Source: Pseudoips prasinana (lineage: Eukaryota > Arthropoda > Insecta > Lepidoptera > Nolidae). From it: a stretch of 64,000 nucleotides of DNA. Location of the stretch: contig OX621244.1 of the NCBI GenBank assembly GCA_951640165.1, forward strand, positions 16,572,001 through 16,636,000, written 5' to 3'. Below the pieces are notes generated by a model. It was not told where the DNA came from, did not search any database, and saw nothing but the letters and a program-made list of their open reading frames with translations. Shown here in pieces: positions 33,416 through 46,627 of the stretch. How positions within the stretch are numbered: the stretch's first letter is position 1; every line of letters starts with the position of its first letter. The translations under genes and the position numbers were made by a program.

Positions 33416-36400
33416 ATGAACCTCACACGGTCTATATGCGCCTTATTGGTGCTAAGCAGCACTTTAACCGTTAGAGGTGCTTCTCTATCCGCCGGGACAC
33501 GGTACCAAGCTCCTGACGAATGTGGATGGATGACGGATTACGACGGGTCAGGAGTTGCGTTACAGTGTCGACTAAGAACTATAAATAGCGAACTTGAAAA
33601 TACTAATTTCAGCGCGATTCAGCCACATCCGACGGTCAGGTTACGTCTCGAATGCAGTGATGCCCTATTTTTCCAAAGTTCACTCGCTCCGGGCAGTTTC
33701 CGTCAGTTAGTTGAACTACGCGAGCTAACTATTGAGTATTGTAAAATTGGCAATCTCTCTGACAGTGCGTTTACGGGACTTCGAGAATTGAGGAATTTAA
33801 CAATAAGAACACACAATACTGATTGGTCAACAATGTCGCTCGAGATAACGCCTAGTGCTTTCTCTAGAGACGTGCAAAACTTAGAGCGATTAGATTTAAG
33901 TGAGAACAATATGTTAGTATTCCCTGAAGGAGCGTTATGTACGCTGAGGAATTTGGAATATTTGAATATGACTGGCAACAGAATGCGAGATATCAGCCAT
34001 TTTCAATTTTCAACTGCACACCGACATCCTACAGAGAAATGTGGGGATAATCTATTGGTTTTGGATCTCTCACGAAATGTCATTGACACTTTGCCTCCAA
34101 ATCTTCTATCTGGATTAAGAAGATTGCAAAAGCTCTATTTTCAAGGAAATGGATTGAACTCTATTGCAGATAGAGCTTTAGAAGGACTATTATCATTAAC
34201 CACTATAAGATTTTCAGATAATCTACTGACTAGTTTGCCACCAGAACTATTCAGCGACACAAAAGAATTAAAAGAGATTTATTTGAACAATAACACAATA
34301 ACGGTGTTGGCACCTGGACTGTTTAGCGATCTAACACAACTTTTAGTATTAGACTTATCATTCAACGAGCTAACATCTGATTGGATCAATACATCTACAT
34401 TTTCTGGGCTAAAACGGCTTGTCTACTTGGATTTTTCTCACAATAGAGTGTCGAAAATGGAAATCGCACTGTTCCGTGATTTACATAACCTGCAAATTTT
34501 GAAAATGCAAGATAATTTTATCGAACACATACCAGAAAATGTATTCAGTTCGTTGAGCAATCTGCACACATTAACATTATCGAACAATAGACTAACCAAT
34601 ATAGAAAGCTACGCTTTTATAGGCCTGCAAGTGCTATCCGTTTTGTCTATAGATAGCAACCGTATCTCTAAAATACACCCTCATGCATTACGCAATTGTT
34701 CTTCACTGCAAGACTTGCATATCAATGGAAATAGACTTGATGAAGTACCGCTTGCTTTGAAAGAAATACCCCAGTTGAAAACTCTTGATTTGGGGGAAAA
34801 TTTAATAGTTAGCATAGAAAATGCATCTTTCATGACGATGGAGCAAATGTATGGCCTCAGATTGACTGAAAATAATATTGGAAATATTAGCAAAGGCATA
34901 TTCGATAAGATGACTGCATTAAAAATATTAAATTTATCAAGAAATAAAATTCACAGAATAGAAGCCGGCGCATTTGATGCGAATGTAAATTTGCAAGCTA
35001 TAAGACTAGATGGAAATTACTTGACAGATATCAACGGGCTCTTTGCGAAATTGCCTAATTTAGTGTGGTTGAACATTTCTGATAACCGATTGGAGGGGTT
35101 CGACTACGCTATGATACCGACTGGATTGCAGTGGCTGGATATTCACGCTAACAGAATCGCCGAACTTGGGAATTACTTTGAAATAGAATCACAACTATCA
35201 CTCAGTACTTTTGACGCCAGCTCCAACAAGTTGTCTGAAATAACTGGCAGTGCAATACCAAATTCCGTGGAAATGTTATATCTTAATGACAATCTAATTT
35301 CGAAAGTGCAGTCCTATACTTTTTTCAAAAAACCAAATTTAACTAGAGTTGACTTGTATGGTAATAAAATAACAAGTTTGGATCCGAATTCTTTGAGAAT
35401 ATCCGCTGTACCGCAGGACAAAACCGTACCAGAGTTTTTCATAGGCGGCAACCCTTTAGAGTGTGATTGTACAATGGATTGGTTGCAAAAAATAAACACA
35501 GGAAACAGAGCTAGAACACAGCCAAAATTGATGGATTTGGATAGTATAAACTGCAAACTTCTATACAGCCGTGGAAATGCTCATGTAGCTTTAATTGAAG
35601 CTGCCCCACATCAGTTTTTATGTAAATATGAATCACACTGCCATGCCTTATGTCATTGTTGCGATTTCGATGCTTGTGACTGTGAAATGACTTGCCCTAA
35701 CAACTGTACTTGTTATCACGATCCATCATGGTCCGCCAATGTTGTTGATTGTGCTAATTCTGGATATGTGAATATGTTACCTGAAAAAATTCCCATGGAG
35801 GCAACACAGCTTTATCTTGATGGTAATGACATAAAAATGCTTCCAAGCCACGCTTTTATCGGCCGTAAAAAGTTAAAAATTCTTTTTCTGAATTCTTCTA
35901 ACATCGAGGCAATTCACAATAGAACATTCAATGGATTAAAAGAACTGGAAGTCTTGCACTTGGATTACAACAGTTTGACGACGATTGAAGGACAAGAATT
36001 TGATGGATTGGACAACTTGAGAGAATTGTATATCAACAATAACAAGATTAAACAAATAGGAAAAGAATTGTTCAATCATATTGCACGTTTGAAAGTATTA
36101 CACCTGCAAAATAATCGCCTTATTATGTTATCAGTATGGCAAATCAATCCGGCAATAACTGAAATTACTTTATCTTATAATCCATGGTCATGTGATTGTG
36201 AATACACAGAAATGTTCAGAGAATGGACAAAGAGAGTTAATTCAATAACGGATGTGGCGGATATAAAATGCATCTACTCAAAAAGTAATACAACTGAATT
36301 AGTGGTTTATAATGAGAGTATATTTACCGACCCAGAAGCTGGATTTCAAATTGTGAGTGAAAATGGAACTCTTTGTACCGGATTACCCAGTATAAACAAC

Positions 36401-37237
36401 AGCGTTAATGGAAACTTAACTGCTACAAGAACAATAATTACGAGCGAGGAAGTTCAGGATTACATACCACTACTTGGAGCCACTCTTGGGTGCATTCTAA
36501 TCGTGTTGCTGGTGACCTTGGTTATATTCATCTTCAGACAAGAAATGCGAGTTTGGTTTCATTCGAAATTCGGTGTCAGACTGTTTTATAGAGCCAGTGA
36601 CAGAGAAGACTCAGAAAAAATGTATGACGCATTTTTGTGCTACAGTTCCAAAGACGAAGTATGGGTTACTGAGGAACTAGCAGCCATGTTAGAGCGCGGC
36701 GACCCTTCCTACAAGCTTTGTCTACATTACCGCGACTTATCCGCCCACGTGACTGAGAAGATAAGACAAGCTGTTGAATCTTCGCGCCGCACAGTTATGG
36801 TTCTCAGTGAAAACTTTTTACGTTGTGAGTGGGTACGATACGAGGTCAAATCTGCCCTACATCAAGTGCTAAGAGACCGACGAAAAAGACTGATTGTAGT
36901 GTTGTTAGGTCAAGTGCCTCATAAGGATCTTGATCATGACATAAGACTGTATTTGAAAACGAATAAGTGTCTACGTGCAGATGATCGATTGTTTTGGGAA
37001 AAGTTGAAGTTTGCGTTGCCGGACGTGCGCAATAACCAGCGGTGTCGCGGCGTGCCTAGTCCTGTTGCCAGCGGTGGCTTGCCGATGCACAGGCACCACC
37101 ACGCGCGCAGCCACATGGGCATGCTGCCGCAGCCGCCGGTGCACGGTGCGCATCCGGTGCTCCCACCGCACCCGTCGCACACTTCTCACCAAGTGCCACC
37201 ACGAGCATCACCACGCACCATGTCCGTCCATGTGTAA
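33416..37237 (+). CDS. Toll receptor, Toll-7/18-wheeler type
   Basis: A single-exon ORF of 1273 residues encoding a type I membrane receptor. Signal peptide about 1-21. A cysteine-bounded N-terminal segment (35-51) is followed by about 20 leucine-rich repeats (about 75-660). The first C-flank is NPLECDCTMDWL (669 on). The Cys-rich junction 732-770 (CHCCDFDACDCEMTCPNNCTC) is characteristic of the long insect Tolls. Then come a second LRR block (about 788-905), a second C-flank (NPWSCDCEY, 912 on), a membrane span (about 1008-1030), a TIR domain (about 1059-1196, MYDAFLCYSSKD to FWEKLKFALPDV), and a His/Pro-rich tail. Known relatives act in tissue morphogenesis and sometimes immunity. Resemblance is greatest to Toll-7/18w as I recall them; the paralogue needs a tree. 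The start has A at -3 and directly precedes the signal peptide. The BB loop of the TIR (1096-1103) is unusual. Confidence 0.95.
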   Translation: MNLTRSICALLVLSSTLTVRGASLSAGTRYQAPDECGWMTDYDGSGVALQCRLRTINSELENTNFSAIQPHPTVRLRLECSDALFFQSSLAPGSFRQLVELRELTIEYCKIGNLSDSAFTGLRELRNLTIRTHNTDWSTMSLEITPSAFSRDVQNLERLDLSENNMLVFPEGALCTLRNLEYLNMTGNRMRDISHFQFSTAHRHPTEKCGDNLLVLDLSRNVIDTLPPNLLSGLRRLQKLYFQGNGLNSIADRALEGLLSLTTIRFSDNLLTSLPPELFSDTKELKEIYLNNNTITVLAPGLFSDLTQLLVLDLSFNELTSDWINTSTFSGLKRLVYLDFSHNRVSKMEIALFRDLHNLQILKMQDNFIEHIPENVFSSLSNLHTLTLSNNRLTNIESYAFIGLQVLSVLSIDSNRISKIHPHALRNCSSLQDLHINGNRLDEVPLALKEIPQLKTLDLGENLIVSIENASFMTMEQMYGLRLTENNIGNISKGIFDKMTALKILNLSRNKIHRIEAGAFDANVNLQAIRLDGNYLTDINGLFAKLPNLVWLNISDNRLEGFDYAMIPTGLQWLDIHANRIAELGNYFEIESQLSLSTFDASSNKLSEITGSAIPNSVEMLYLNDNLISKVQSYTFFKKPNLTRVDLYGNKITSLDPNSLRISAVPQDKTVPEFFIGGNPLECDCTMDWLQKINTGNRARTQPKLMDLDSINCKLLYSRGNAHVALIEAAPHQFLCKYESHCHALCHCCDFDACDCEMTCPNNCTCYHDPSWSANVVDCANSGYVNMLPEKIPMEATQLYLDGNDIKMLPSHAFIGRKKLKILFLNSSNIEAIHNRTFNGLKELEVLHLDYNSLTTIEGQEFDGLDNLRELYINNNKIKQIGKELFNHIARLKVLHLQNNRLIMLSVWQINPAITEITLSYNPWSCDCEYTEMFREWTKRVNSITDVADIKCIYSKSNTTELVVYNESIFTDPEAGFQIVSENGTLCTGLPSINNSVNGNLTATRTIITSEEVQDYIPLLGATLGCILIVLLVTLVIFIFRQEMRVWFHSKFGVRLFYRASDREDSEKMYDAFLCYSSKDEVWVTEELAAMLERGDPSYKLCLHYRDLSAHVTEKIRQAVESSRRTVMVLSENFLRCEWVRYEVKSALHQVLRDRRKRLIVVLLGQVPHKDLDHDIRLYLKTNKCLRADDRLFWEKLKFALPDVRNNQRCRGVPSPVASGGLPMHRHHHARSHMGMLPQPPVHGAHPVLPPHPSHTSHQVPPRASPRTMSVHV

Positions 37238-38030
37238 AATGTGTAAAGTGCTAATTCAGTGTTTGAACTGACCTCTAGTGAACCAAGTAATTAAAAACGA
37301 CTAAATAAAGTAAAACAAAGTGTGCGTTACGTTTAATAATTGTGAATTGTGATGGCTAGTCGGTTAGCGTTTATGTACTGTAAATAATTTAAAATACTTA
37401 CATAGTAATAGTGTTTGTAAATAGGACTAATATTGTATATGTTTAAATAACTCTATTTGTCACAAATGTTTTCTAAATATCTGTTGTAACAGAATTATTG
37501 TATAATACATACCGTCTAATCTAAAAATGCATGCGCGAATGTAGTTGTTTTTACAAACAAAACATTTAAGAAATTATCTAAGGTAAGCACTGAAGTGGAT
37601 GTTTTGATTGTACAGACACAATTAATCCGTTCGGGATCAATGTTTGCATTGGAATTACTTGCTACGAATACAATGTCGAATTTACTATGCAAATAATTAA
37701 GAATTAATATTTGAAAATTGATCTAGCGTTCATTTTGAGATTAGACGGAACATAACAGTTGTGATCTGAGTTTAAATGAAAATGTGTAGATATTATGTAC
37801 GAATTAGGCCTATTTAGGCTGTGTTTGTGAGGCAAAACATGCCGACTACTATTAATTAAAACGGCAGTTCCGCCGCAATCTGTGATAAAATTAGATATAG
37901 TTAGCTTTCATTTTATATCACATCAATGTATATTTTGTATCTTAGTCTGAACTAAAAAAATATTTATTGTGGAAAATACCTTATCCAAAATGGCGAATTT
38001 GGAAAAAAATTATAAATGAAAAATAAAATG
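37238..38030 (+). other. Probable Toll 3' UTR with poly(A) signals
   Basis: AT-rich non-coding sequence after the stop codon. AATAAA hexamers occur at 37304-37309 and 38022-38027, so a short and a longer 3' UTR are both possible. The true cleavage site cannot be told from sequence. Confidence 0.45.
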
Positions 38031-40074
38031 AAAATGAAATATACTATCTCAGTTTCCTTTATATATCCACTAAACTAATACCTACATAAAACACAGATTT
38101 GAAGCTAAGTTTACTCAATACAATCATTACTTACACCATGAACATATTGTATGTATTCTCAAAAAGAATTTAATTACAACTAGAAATTTTGTTATTGAGA
38201 AAAAAATTCAAATAATTAAACTAATTGCTTACTTATCGTTAATTAGATAAAATGCAATCATATCGTTATAAAATAAATTAAACACCAAAATAAACATAAA
38301 ATTAAATCAATATTATTATTTGTTACAGATATAAAATTATTAAAACAAGTAAACAAAAAAATATCAAATTAAATGGGTCAATTATATTCATAGTTTATTT
38401 GAAATATATGAATAAAGCTCGATTGACGAATGTAAATTTAAAATCAAATAACAAACTTGATTTCTAGAGCTAGCCTCAATTAATTTGACTCTGCGACACT
38501 TAAATGAAAATGTGAGATATAAAACGTAAATATTGTTCTTTCACAGTACGACTGCTTAATTTTAACAATAGACGATAAAAAATTAATCATTTTAAATTTA
38601 AAATATGTTAAGTCATATATATTAATAAAAAGTAAATTTATTTAAAAGTAACTGTGTAAATTATACATATTAACGCCCAGCCTAGTGGGTAAAATGATTA
38701 ACTTAGTTTATTCGTACAACAGAAACTAGAACCTCGTCACTTGGAATAGATGAGTACATAAAGAGTGACTACTTTGAAATTTTATGTTTTCTGTCCAGAG
38801 TTCTTTTAATTATCAAGGACTAACTATAACATATAGACAAAATTTGTACTCGGTACCTTCAATATATCTTAAATACATGCTTCGTTTGTTTACAACTGTA
38901 TGATTCGATTAATAAATTTGTTTTACATACGGTTATAGGGTCCTAGTGTCGCTATTGGCTCCTATATACACCGAATAATCGTTAGTAGCTCTCGTTAAAA
39001 ATTAAAATGAACTGAAAGTTGACAAAAACAAAAAACACGATTGTTGCATGAGCGCGATGCGTTACGAAGAAACGAAATGAAACTCGATTATAATAATATT
39101 TAGATTTTTTGTTTATCTCAATCTCCAAAGTATTCTGAATAACACTTGAAATAGACAGATGGAGATTACTGACAAGAAAATATGAATCGCTTATAGTTGT
39201 CATCATCGCTCCGAAAAAGATCGATGATCTTATACAACTTGTTGTTAATCATTTTATACAAAGATGTGTGACCGTAAAATTGGTCCAATTTCTGACCGTC
39301 ACCGTGTTACAGAGGTCACGTTAAGGTATTGGTCCCAGCTGCAGTAATTTGACTTAAGTTAATAAGTTATGGCGAAGGTTTACTATACAGCTAAATTAAC
39401 TCATGCTATGAGCGTAGTAACCGCTGCTTGTACTAATGACCAAATGAATGAACTAAAACACTGTAGAAATATTATTATAATCTAATGTAATTAAATTATC
39501 AAATGGAACATTATCGTAGATTTCTCACATATATTGCGAAACGTTCTAATAGAAGTAGGTACCTACTAAAATTTAACACCATGCGTAATATAGGACAATA
39601 TTACTGCAACATGCAGCAATTAGTAAGAATGTGCGAACTCGAGAGAAACCTACGCATAAAACTATTTCTATTCACCGAATGAGATATAATACAAACTTAA
39701 ATATTGTATTAAAATATATACATTTTAACTGCATGACAAACAGAAGGTGACAAACTTGTGACAAAATTATCAATAATACACATCCATAGTTGGGAAACAT
39801 ATTACTCTTTCAAGATATTAAGAACACTACCGCTAGGATAGAACTTGTAACACGAAGCAATACGAACTACTGCGCCACATCTGCAGTTAATGTTGTATAT
39901 ACATTTTTTTTAATACAAAACAAACCGCATGTATGACTTGTATTGTTTTCAATCATATATTCATTTGTACTTTTAACTGAATAGCACGGGTGAAATAATT
40001 AAATTTTATAATTACAAAATTAAACTATGTAAAACAAATCACACGCCATATTTTCAACCCCACGAGTATGTTAT
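38031..40074. other. AT-rich intergenic sequence
   Basis: Very AT-rich with no supported gene. About 39838-39900 contains a minus-strand tRNA-head-like fragment (GAACTACTGCGCCACATCTG), likely a SINE scrap. Confidence 0.4.
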
Positions 40075-40490
40075 TTTTATTTATTTATTTATTTAGATAG
40101 GAAAACCAACAGCTATTAAACATACAATTAAATATAAACTAAGCAACAGTGAGCCAATAACAGGTTTTCACAAATTGCAACAGACATATCAGTGCCTAGG
40201 TGATAATCAATACATAACTAAAGAATTACAACTAACTAAATAAAATATTACAAAATTTAAATATTAAATTACAGAAAAATTATTTAAATTAAAAATATTC
40301 CTTGCCGTACTGCTTTTTGTGATGAATGGGTCAAATGATAAATCTTTGCATAGTTTGTTAAGATCCTTGTTATGAAGTACAAAACCAATCAATTAGAAAG
40401 GAATCTACTGCCCGATAAAGGAATAGCAGAGATCTCTTGCTTAAGAGAAGCTCCAGGACAAAAATAACATCTTATAAGAATTAACTTAAT
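40075..40490 (-). repeat. LINE-like 3' tail fragment
   Basis: A (TTTA)n run at about 40078-40096 is followed by GATAGGAAAACCAACAGC, which on the minus strand reads as a retroelement 3' UTR ending in (AAAT)n. The remainder to about 40490 has no intact frame. The assignment rests on the tail style alone. Confidence 0.4.
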
Positions 40491-43400
40491 ACATTTTAGG
40501 TTTACTAAAATGCATCTCATTTATTTTAATTATAAGCGTGACATTTAATTGTAAGTAAAATGTATAATAAAACTTACTAATTTAAAATGTAGTTAATAGC
40601 TAAGCAATTACTTAGTTAAAATTTAAAAAATATAACTAAGAATACAAAAAAATGGTTGGTAATTGTTAAAAAGATAATGTATATAGTAGACTTTTTTGAC
40701 TTGAAGTAGACTAAATTAGTAGTATAGACGGTGATTATCACATATATTATTATTATTATAGATCTAAAATTGAAATCCCACTCCACTATTAATGCCCCGA
40801 TATTGTCCAGTGAAGTGGTGAAAAGCGCCTAAACTAACTATAAACGTATAAAAATATACTTCAATAGAACTAAAATTACAATCCAACAATTTAAATTTTA
40901 GTTCAAAATCAAATAAACAATAGTTTGTACATCTAATCCTATAGAAAATTATAAAGCAATTAATCGATATAAGATACAATTTTCTATCTACAACAACAAA
41001 CGAAGACGTGATTACTCTTGGCTATTTGCGAAAATTTACGCGGCAAGTATACTCTTAGTTCGAATACTCAATAACTTCTCACGAAAACATTTCACAATAG
41101 CTAACATTCCATGAAATGAGAACAAACCACATAGTTGGTATTTACAGAGGTATATATGGCGTTCTTTGGCGCTGGATCTGTGTGGATCCGGCCGACGACC
41201 GCAGCCCTTCAATCTGAGGTAACGAGCAAGAGCAAGACTTACAACTAAGTAGGCGCGATACAACTGGAAGCGCGAACAAAGGGATATAGAGTTTACAGGG
41301 AACACTAGGAATCGATATGCAAGCTTTTGAAAAGGCATAGCTTTTTCCTTAGCCAACTAGTGTACATGCAGTATTCTATTCTAGAATATTTATACAAAAA
41401 ACTTCCTTAAAATCTAAAATTATGGAAATATTATGAAAAATTCAAAAAAAATGTTACACTAAACGTTAGTATAACATTATTGTTGTATTTTACATAAGAT
41501 TTTAGATGGATTTAAACATTTTAAATTAAGTATTAATATTATATAATACATACATATTTTAGGTGCTCAATTTTTACTTTTCGTAGTTTCTCTGATGATT
41601 TAAGTAGGTTATTTTTTTACATAAATACCGTCAATTAAAAGATAAAAAACACTTTAAATTTAATTTTACGATTTGGACAAACCGTAATATGACAAACCAA
41701 AACCGTAATATCTAGATTTTAACCCATATTATATTATTAAATCATATTTAAATTTGGCAATAATTTGCCATTGCGGTTATAACATTAAACTAAAAAAAGC
41801 AAAGGCATAAATGTAGAATTGAATGGCTATGGCCAATATGTAGAGGTAGTTAAATTTCTACTCGATTAAAATAATTTAAAACGTAGAATCTTCTTTCACA
41901 AACATGAAAGTAAGGAATTTTAGCTAAACAGTGCTTTAAATGTCAATGTTAATCCATGTTACCTTTACAAGATGCCACATAAATAGTGGACGAAACCAAT
42001 TTTTCGAATAAAATGGAACAACACGTAGAAAATCCACTTCCTACACACACAAGAAATTTACTTGTGGACAGATCAACATATTTTTAATTTTAGCATGGTT
42101 GCCCGTCTTTATTTGATAAATTCACCTCGATCACAGATATTTCAGATATCTGTGACCTCGATACTATTCTACGATCAAGTGATTCGGGTTCATTCCTCGC
42201 ACAGTATAACTATTAATGTGACCCATAAGTAGTCTGTAAAAAATAGTACATGGGTTGGTTAAAAAGAAGTACGTATCATTGTGTCTCTTATTTAGCCAAG
42301 ATTCATAAAAGGGGGCATAATAATTGGTACACACTTTGTAACAATAAAATTATTACTGTAATAGTTATGAATACGAGTACCAGAGTAAGTCTACCAGAGA
42401 TAAAGCCATACCAACTCACATAAAATTACACTGGACGCAAACGAGTGTGTGCGGCAAGTGCAGAGTCCGTTTCATGTCGGTGAAACCTACGGAGACGGGT
42501 ATAGTATACATATCAATACGCTATAACTGCGAGGGAACTGCGCGAGTATATTGACAGCTCTCACTCTGTGCGAATATCATTCAAGTATCCAGCGTATTGG
42601 AGGAAATTTTCTTTAGCAACTTATTACAAAAATATATCTGAACTGAATATTTTTTGTATGTTTGTTTGTAATAAATAAACTCAAAAAGTACTTGACGTAT
42701 TTCAGACATTTTTATCCAATACAAAACTAATTTATCAGCTAATAATATAGGCTGTATTTTATTTAAAAAACCTTATGGATTAACCGATATGGATCACTAC
42801 GCAAATAATTACAATAATCTAACTCAAGGTATCAAACATTTTCCCATTAAAGTCGTTATTTGTTCAAATTAGTTTATCAAAACACAGGTCAAAGCTAAGG
42901 TGATGACTTCAGTGTAAGGAATTGTTGTCATGTTCTAATAAGGTACTAATACATATTTCTATCTATGTACCTGAGGGAACCCGGGGCGGGTCGCTAGTAA
43001 GTCAAAGAAGGTAACTTACGTAACCAATTTATTTCAACTGCAATTTTACTTGAGGACATGCTACCTGATATATCAGTCTTTTAGTTTCTAAGATCAATTG
43101 ACAAACATGTATACAAACTTTTCTACAATCGTGCAAGCAGCCAACTAAAAACTTGATGCTCAAGAAATTTATATTTATTTATTTTGTTCAACTTGATGGT
43201 AAAACAGACCATTAATAGGACTTATTATAAATGATTCTAATGGGAACATAGTTTTGGTGATTCTATACCAATAAGAAATAATAGTATACTAAATACTTAT
43301 AAAACCAAATTAGAATTCCAATAAAATGTTAAAATGTACTTGAGAGTAGCAAGGCGACAGAAGTTCACTCTTTCATGTCTAGTTTTAGCTATTTGTGTGA

Positions 43401-46400
43401 TCCATAAATAGTTGTTCTGCCTTTTGATATGCTATGTATGCATGGATTGTTTGTACAGACCCCCGCGATACAACAATTTGTTTTCCTAAGTGCAAGTGTC
43501 GTGTTTTTTTCATTATCAATGTACCCACTTTATCAAAGATAAACCCTCACGCATTAAATAGCTATAATATTATTGGTTGTCTGGAAGAAATCGCAGTAGC
43601 GATAAGACCGTCCTTTGTACCTAATTTATGTATGCTCATTTTAATTTTAAGTTATGGTGTACAATAAACAGTATATTACTTACTTTACTTTAAAATACTT
43701 CCTGAACTAGTAATGCGTTAAAGTACCAACCACGTTTAGGATTTTTTTTATACTGTGACTTGTTGTTTCTCTAAACTTATTCCAAAAATATAATTCGGGA
43801 AAAAGGATTAGGAAACAAAATGTTAGAACTTGTATTTTAATCCTCTAATATATTCAGATCTCTAATGTTAGTCAAAGGATTAAAATTGTTTCTCTATTTT
43901 TGGAGTCACAGACGAAAACATGTGTTACCCACACACAATCTAAAGATACCGCTGGAATTTAAATAACTAAATCCAAAAATATTGAAGAAAATAAATATAT
44001 TTACTGACTTACAGATTTTATTTTAATTATAATAATAGTAATATAACAATAATTGTAATTATCAATAGCTACAAGAATACATGTATTAAGGCCTAATTAG
44101 TGTTAATGTGTTGTTTGATTTAAATACGTAAATAATTTAATTTTAACAACGATATAATTATATTATCAATACAAGATATTTCATCAGGTAAAAATGTATA
44201 TAATGTTAGGTATTAAGAAAGGTACAACGACACACGACTATTCTGCTAAATTAAACAAGCGTTGATATCACCGATTTTTAATAATGCTACTATTTACATT
44301 AAATAAACATTCTAACACGATTTCCAAATTGAATGGCCGGAAATAAATCAATGTGGAATTCTTGCCAAGGCAGGACACTTTCATATTAGTCGGCGATTTC
44401 AGGTGACTATAAAAGCTATTATTTATTTTGGTAGTAGACGTATATTTTACTACTACGAATGTAGATTAGGAACAGGACTAAGGAATCTTGTATCTATGCT
44501 GTAGTATTAAAAATAAAATAAGTAAATATGCTACGTTTTCGGCTCTTCTTCTATCTTCTTTTTTTTTAAAGATAACTCCCACACTAGGCAATCTAATTCC
44601 TGTCTCGCGGGATACTTACCAAACATATAATAGACGGACACAAATTACATCCAGACTCAGAACAACTGTTTATGGGCCACACATAAATAGCTGTCGAGCG
44701 CGTGACTCAAACCCGCGACACGAAGCGGCGAGGCGACTGTCTGAATTTTTCTTTTTTCAATAAGCGGTTGTATAACACTACAGTGGTATAAAAAGGTAAG
44801 AATAATGTATTTAGTTGGCTTTGACTTTGTATAAAGATTTTTCTGTTGTTATTATTATTATCAAATGGTGCGGCAGGCTTTTAGGTGTAAAGACATTTAT
44901 GGCTTTCTCATGTAGAGTTAGATACAATTGAGCAACAGTACAGCTCTCTGCGTTTCAATAGCAAAACAAGAGAAATAGCAGCAGTTTCTGGTGGCTCTCT
45001 AAAACTGCGACTGCATGTACCAGACATTATCTTTAGCAGATGTTAGGACTTTTTAGGTGAAAGCGCTGTACGGTCGGTTCAGGTATCATCTAAGGCCTCT
45101 TATAAATCGCAAAGGGTGTGTAAATTGGCTCCAACGTTAAGATCACGGGTCCATCTGCGACTAACTGTTATTTTCGGTGGCGTGCACGATGTGATAGAAC
45201 TGGTAGCCAAAAAAGCTTAGTTAGGCGTATTGTAATGGAGATTATAAAGTGTACTTTTTGTCGTAAGTATTTTTTTATTAATCTGCTCTGCTGCCGATTC
45301 TGTTTTCCGGCTACAGATTCACTAGCGATTTAGATTAAAGCCAGTGCAGGTATGAACGGGCTTCTTAAATTACTATTATTATATTTTCAAACTCGATTGG
45401 TTAACGCCAAGATGCGCTCTTATTATATTACTTGAACCTACTTTACTCTATATACACACACATTATAATATAATAATAAATATCAACTAATTAGGTAACT
45501 ATTAATACGTATCATACCCAATTAATTACCATCCGACAGTGCATCTTTCAATCTTTTTTTTTTTACCAAACGAATACCGATTTTAGAGTCTGTCTTATTA
45601 GATCTATTTTATTAAATATATTGGGTACCATACATTTATTTTTTCGTTATCCATAATAATTTAGTCACCTAGTTGTGGGTCCGAGAGTATACCATGTAAT
45701 TCCAAGAATTTTCTGACTTATCCGACTACTACGATTATTTTATCGACAACTTTGTCTATTATAGATAATATTGCAATGGCCTATAGTTAACACATTTTAA
45801 ATGATTTCTGGATTTATATATTAGTCGTATTTTAGCACTTTTAAACTTTTCAAGATATACCTTTCGTTAAACAGATATTAATAATGTTAGCTAATATAGG
45901 TTGATTTGCTTTCGATAGTGTTTGATGTCTTTTACTCGTATTCTATCACCGCCCGGCGAATTACTACTCGTTAAAGTGTTTATAACTTATTAAACAAAAA
46001 TAGACATACTTTAATAAATCTGCTACTCACATAACATGGACGCACGTATTTCTCCTTATCCAGAAATTTGGTATTACAAAATAACATGTATTACTTTTAT
46101 AAAAGTTTTTAATTGGTATAAAAACTACTGATGCATTTCATAATAATGCTATATAAACTAATTTTAGGCCGGCCCAACGTCTTGTATATGTTTGCTCAAT
46201 TTTTTCTATATATATACATTTTATTATGCCAGACTGCCAGTATTTTTTTTTTATTTTACTCATTTATTGATTAATTTTCTTTATTCTTAATTTTTGTGTC
46301 CATTAAACACTTATTCATACTGCTTGGTTCGGCTTTCCATATTCTAAATAGATAATTTCTACGTGTTAATATGGAATATCAAGAGTGAACTATCACTATC

Positions 46401-46423
46401 TTTGTCTTAATAATAATAATAAA
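40491..46423. other. AT-rich intergenic sequence with SINE scraps
   Basis: No gene recognised. A 44-nt repeat core lies at 40805-40848 (listed separately). About 42125-42260 has a small ATCACAGATAT/ATATCTGTGAC palindrome next to a B-box-like GGGTTCATTCC. About 44575-44745 is a minus-strand SINE-like tRNA head (CGCGACACGAAGCGGCGAGG) resembling 62765-62865. Blocks at 42410-42600 and 45050-45240 are more complex but unidentified. Confidence 0.4.
40805..40848 (+). repeat. 44-nt repeat core, diverged copy
   Basis: GTCCAGTGAAGTGGTGAAAA then GCGCCTAAAC..ACTATAAACG matches the cores at 61532-61575 and 63924-63967 with several differences. Flanks are unrelated in all three. Confidence 0.5.
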
Positions 46424-46627
46424 TATATCCTGGAACACGGTCATCTGATCCCAAACTAAACCGAATGTGTACTATGGAAACCAGCTAACTAATATAATAC
46501 ATAGAAAACTTTTTAAAATTTAAAAAGGCATATTCATGCCCCCAAATATCTGTCTTTCCTGGGTGGGAATCGAGCCCACGACTTGTGGCGTGAAAAGCAA
46601 GCATTTGCCAACCATGCCAACATGCGT
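46424..46627 (-). repeat. tRNA-headed SINE, family A
   Basis: On the minus strand the tRNA-like head lies at about 46627-46560 (B box GTGGGCTCGATTCCCACCC) and the 3' domain with TTTGGGATCAGATGACCGTG at 46464-46438. The tail end is AT-rich at about 46424. The middle has an AT-rich expansion. Confidence 0.7.

Noticed and set aside
42960..43010. Helitron 3' end (GGGTCGCTAG followed by T)
   Set aside because: No matching TC-type 5' end or shared internal sequence could be found nearby.
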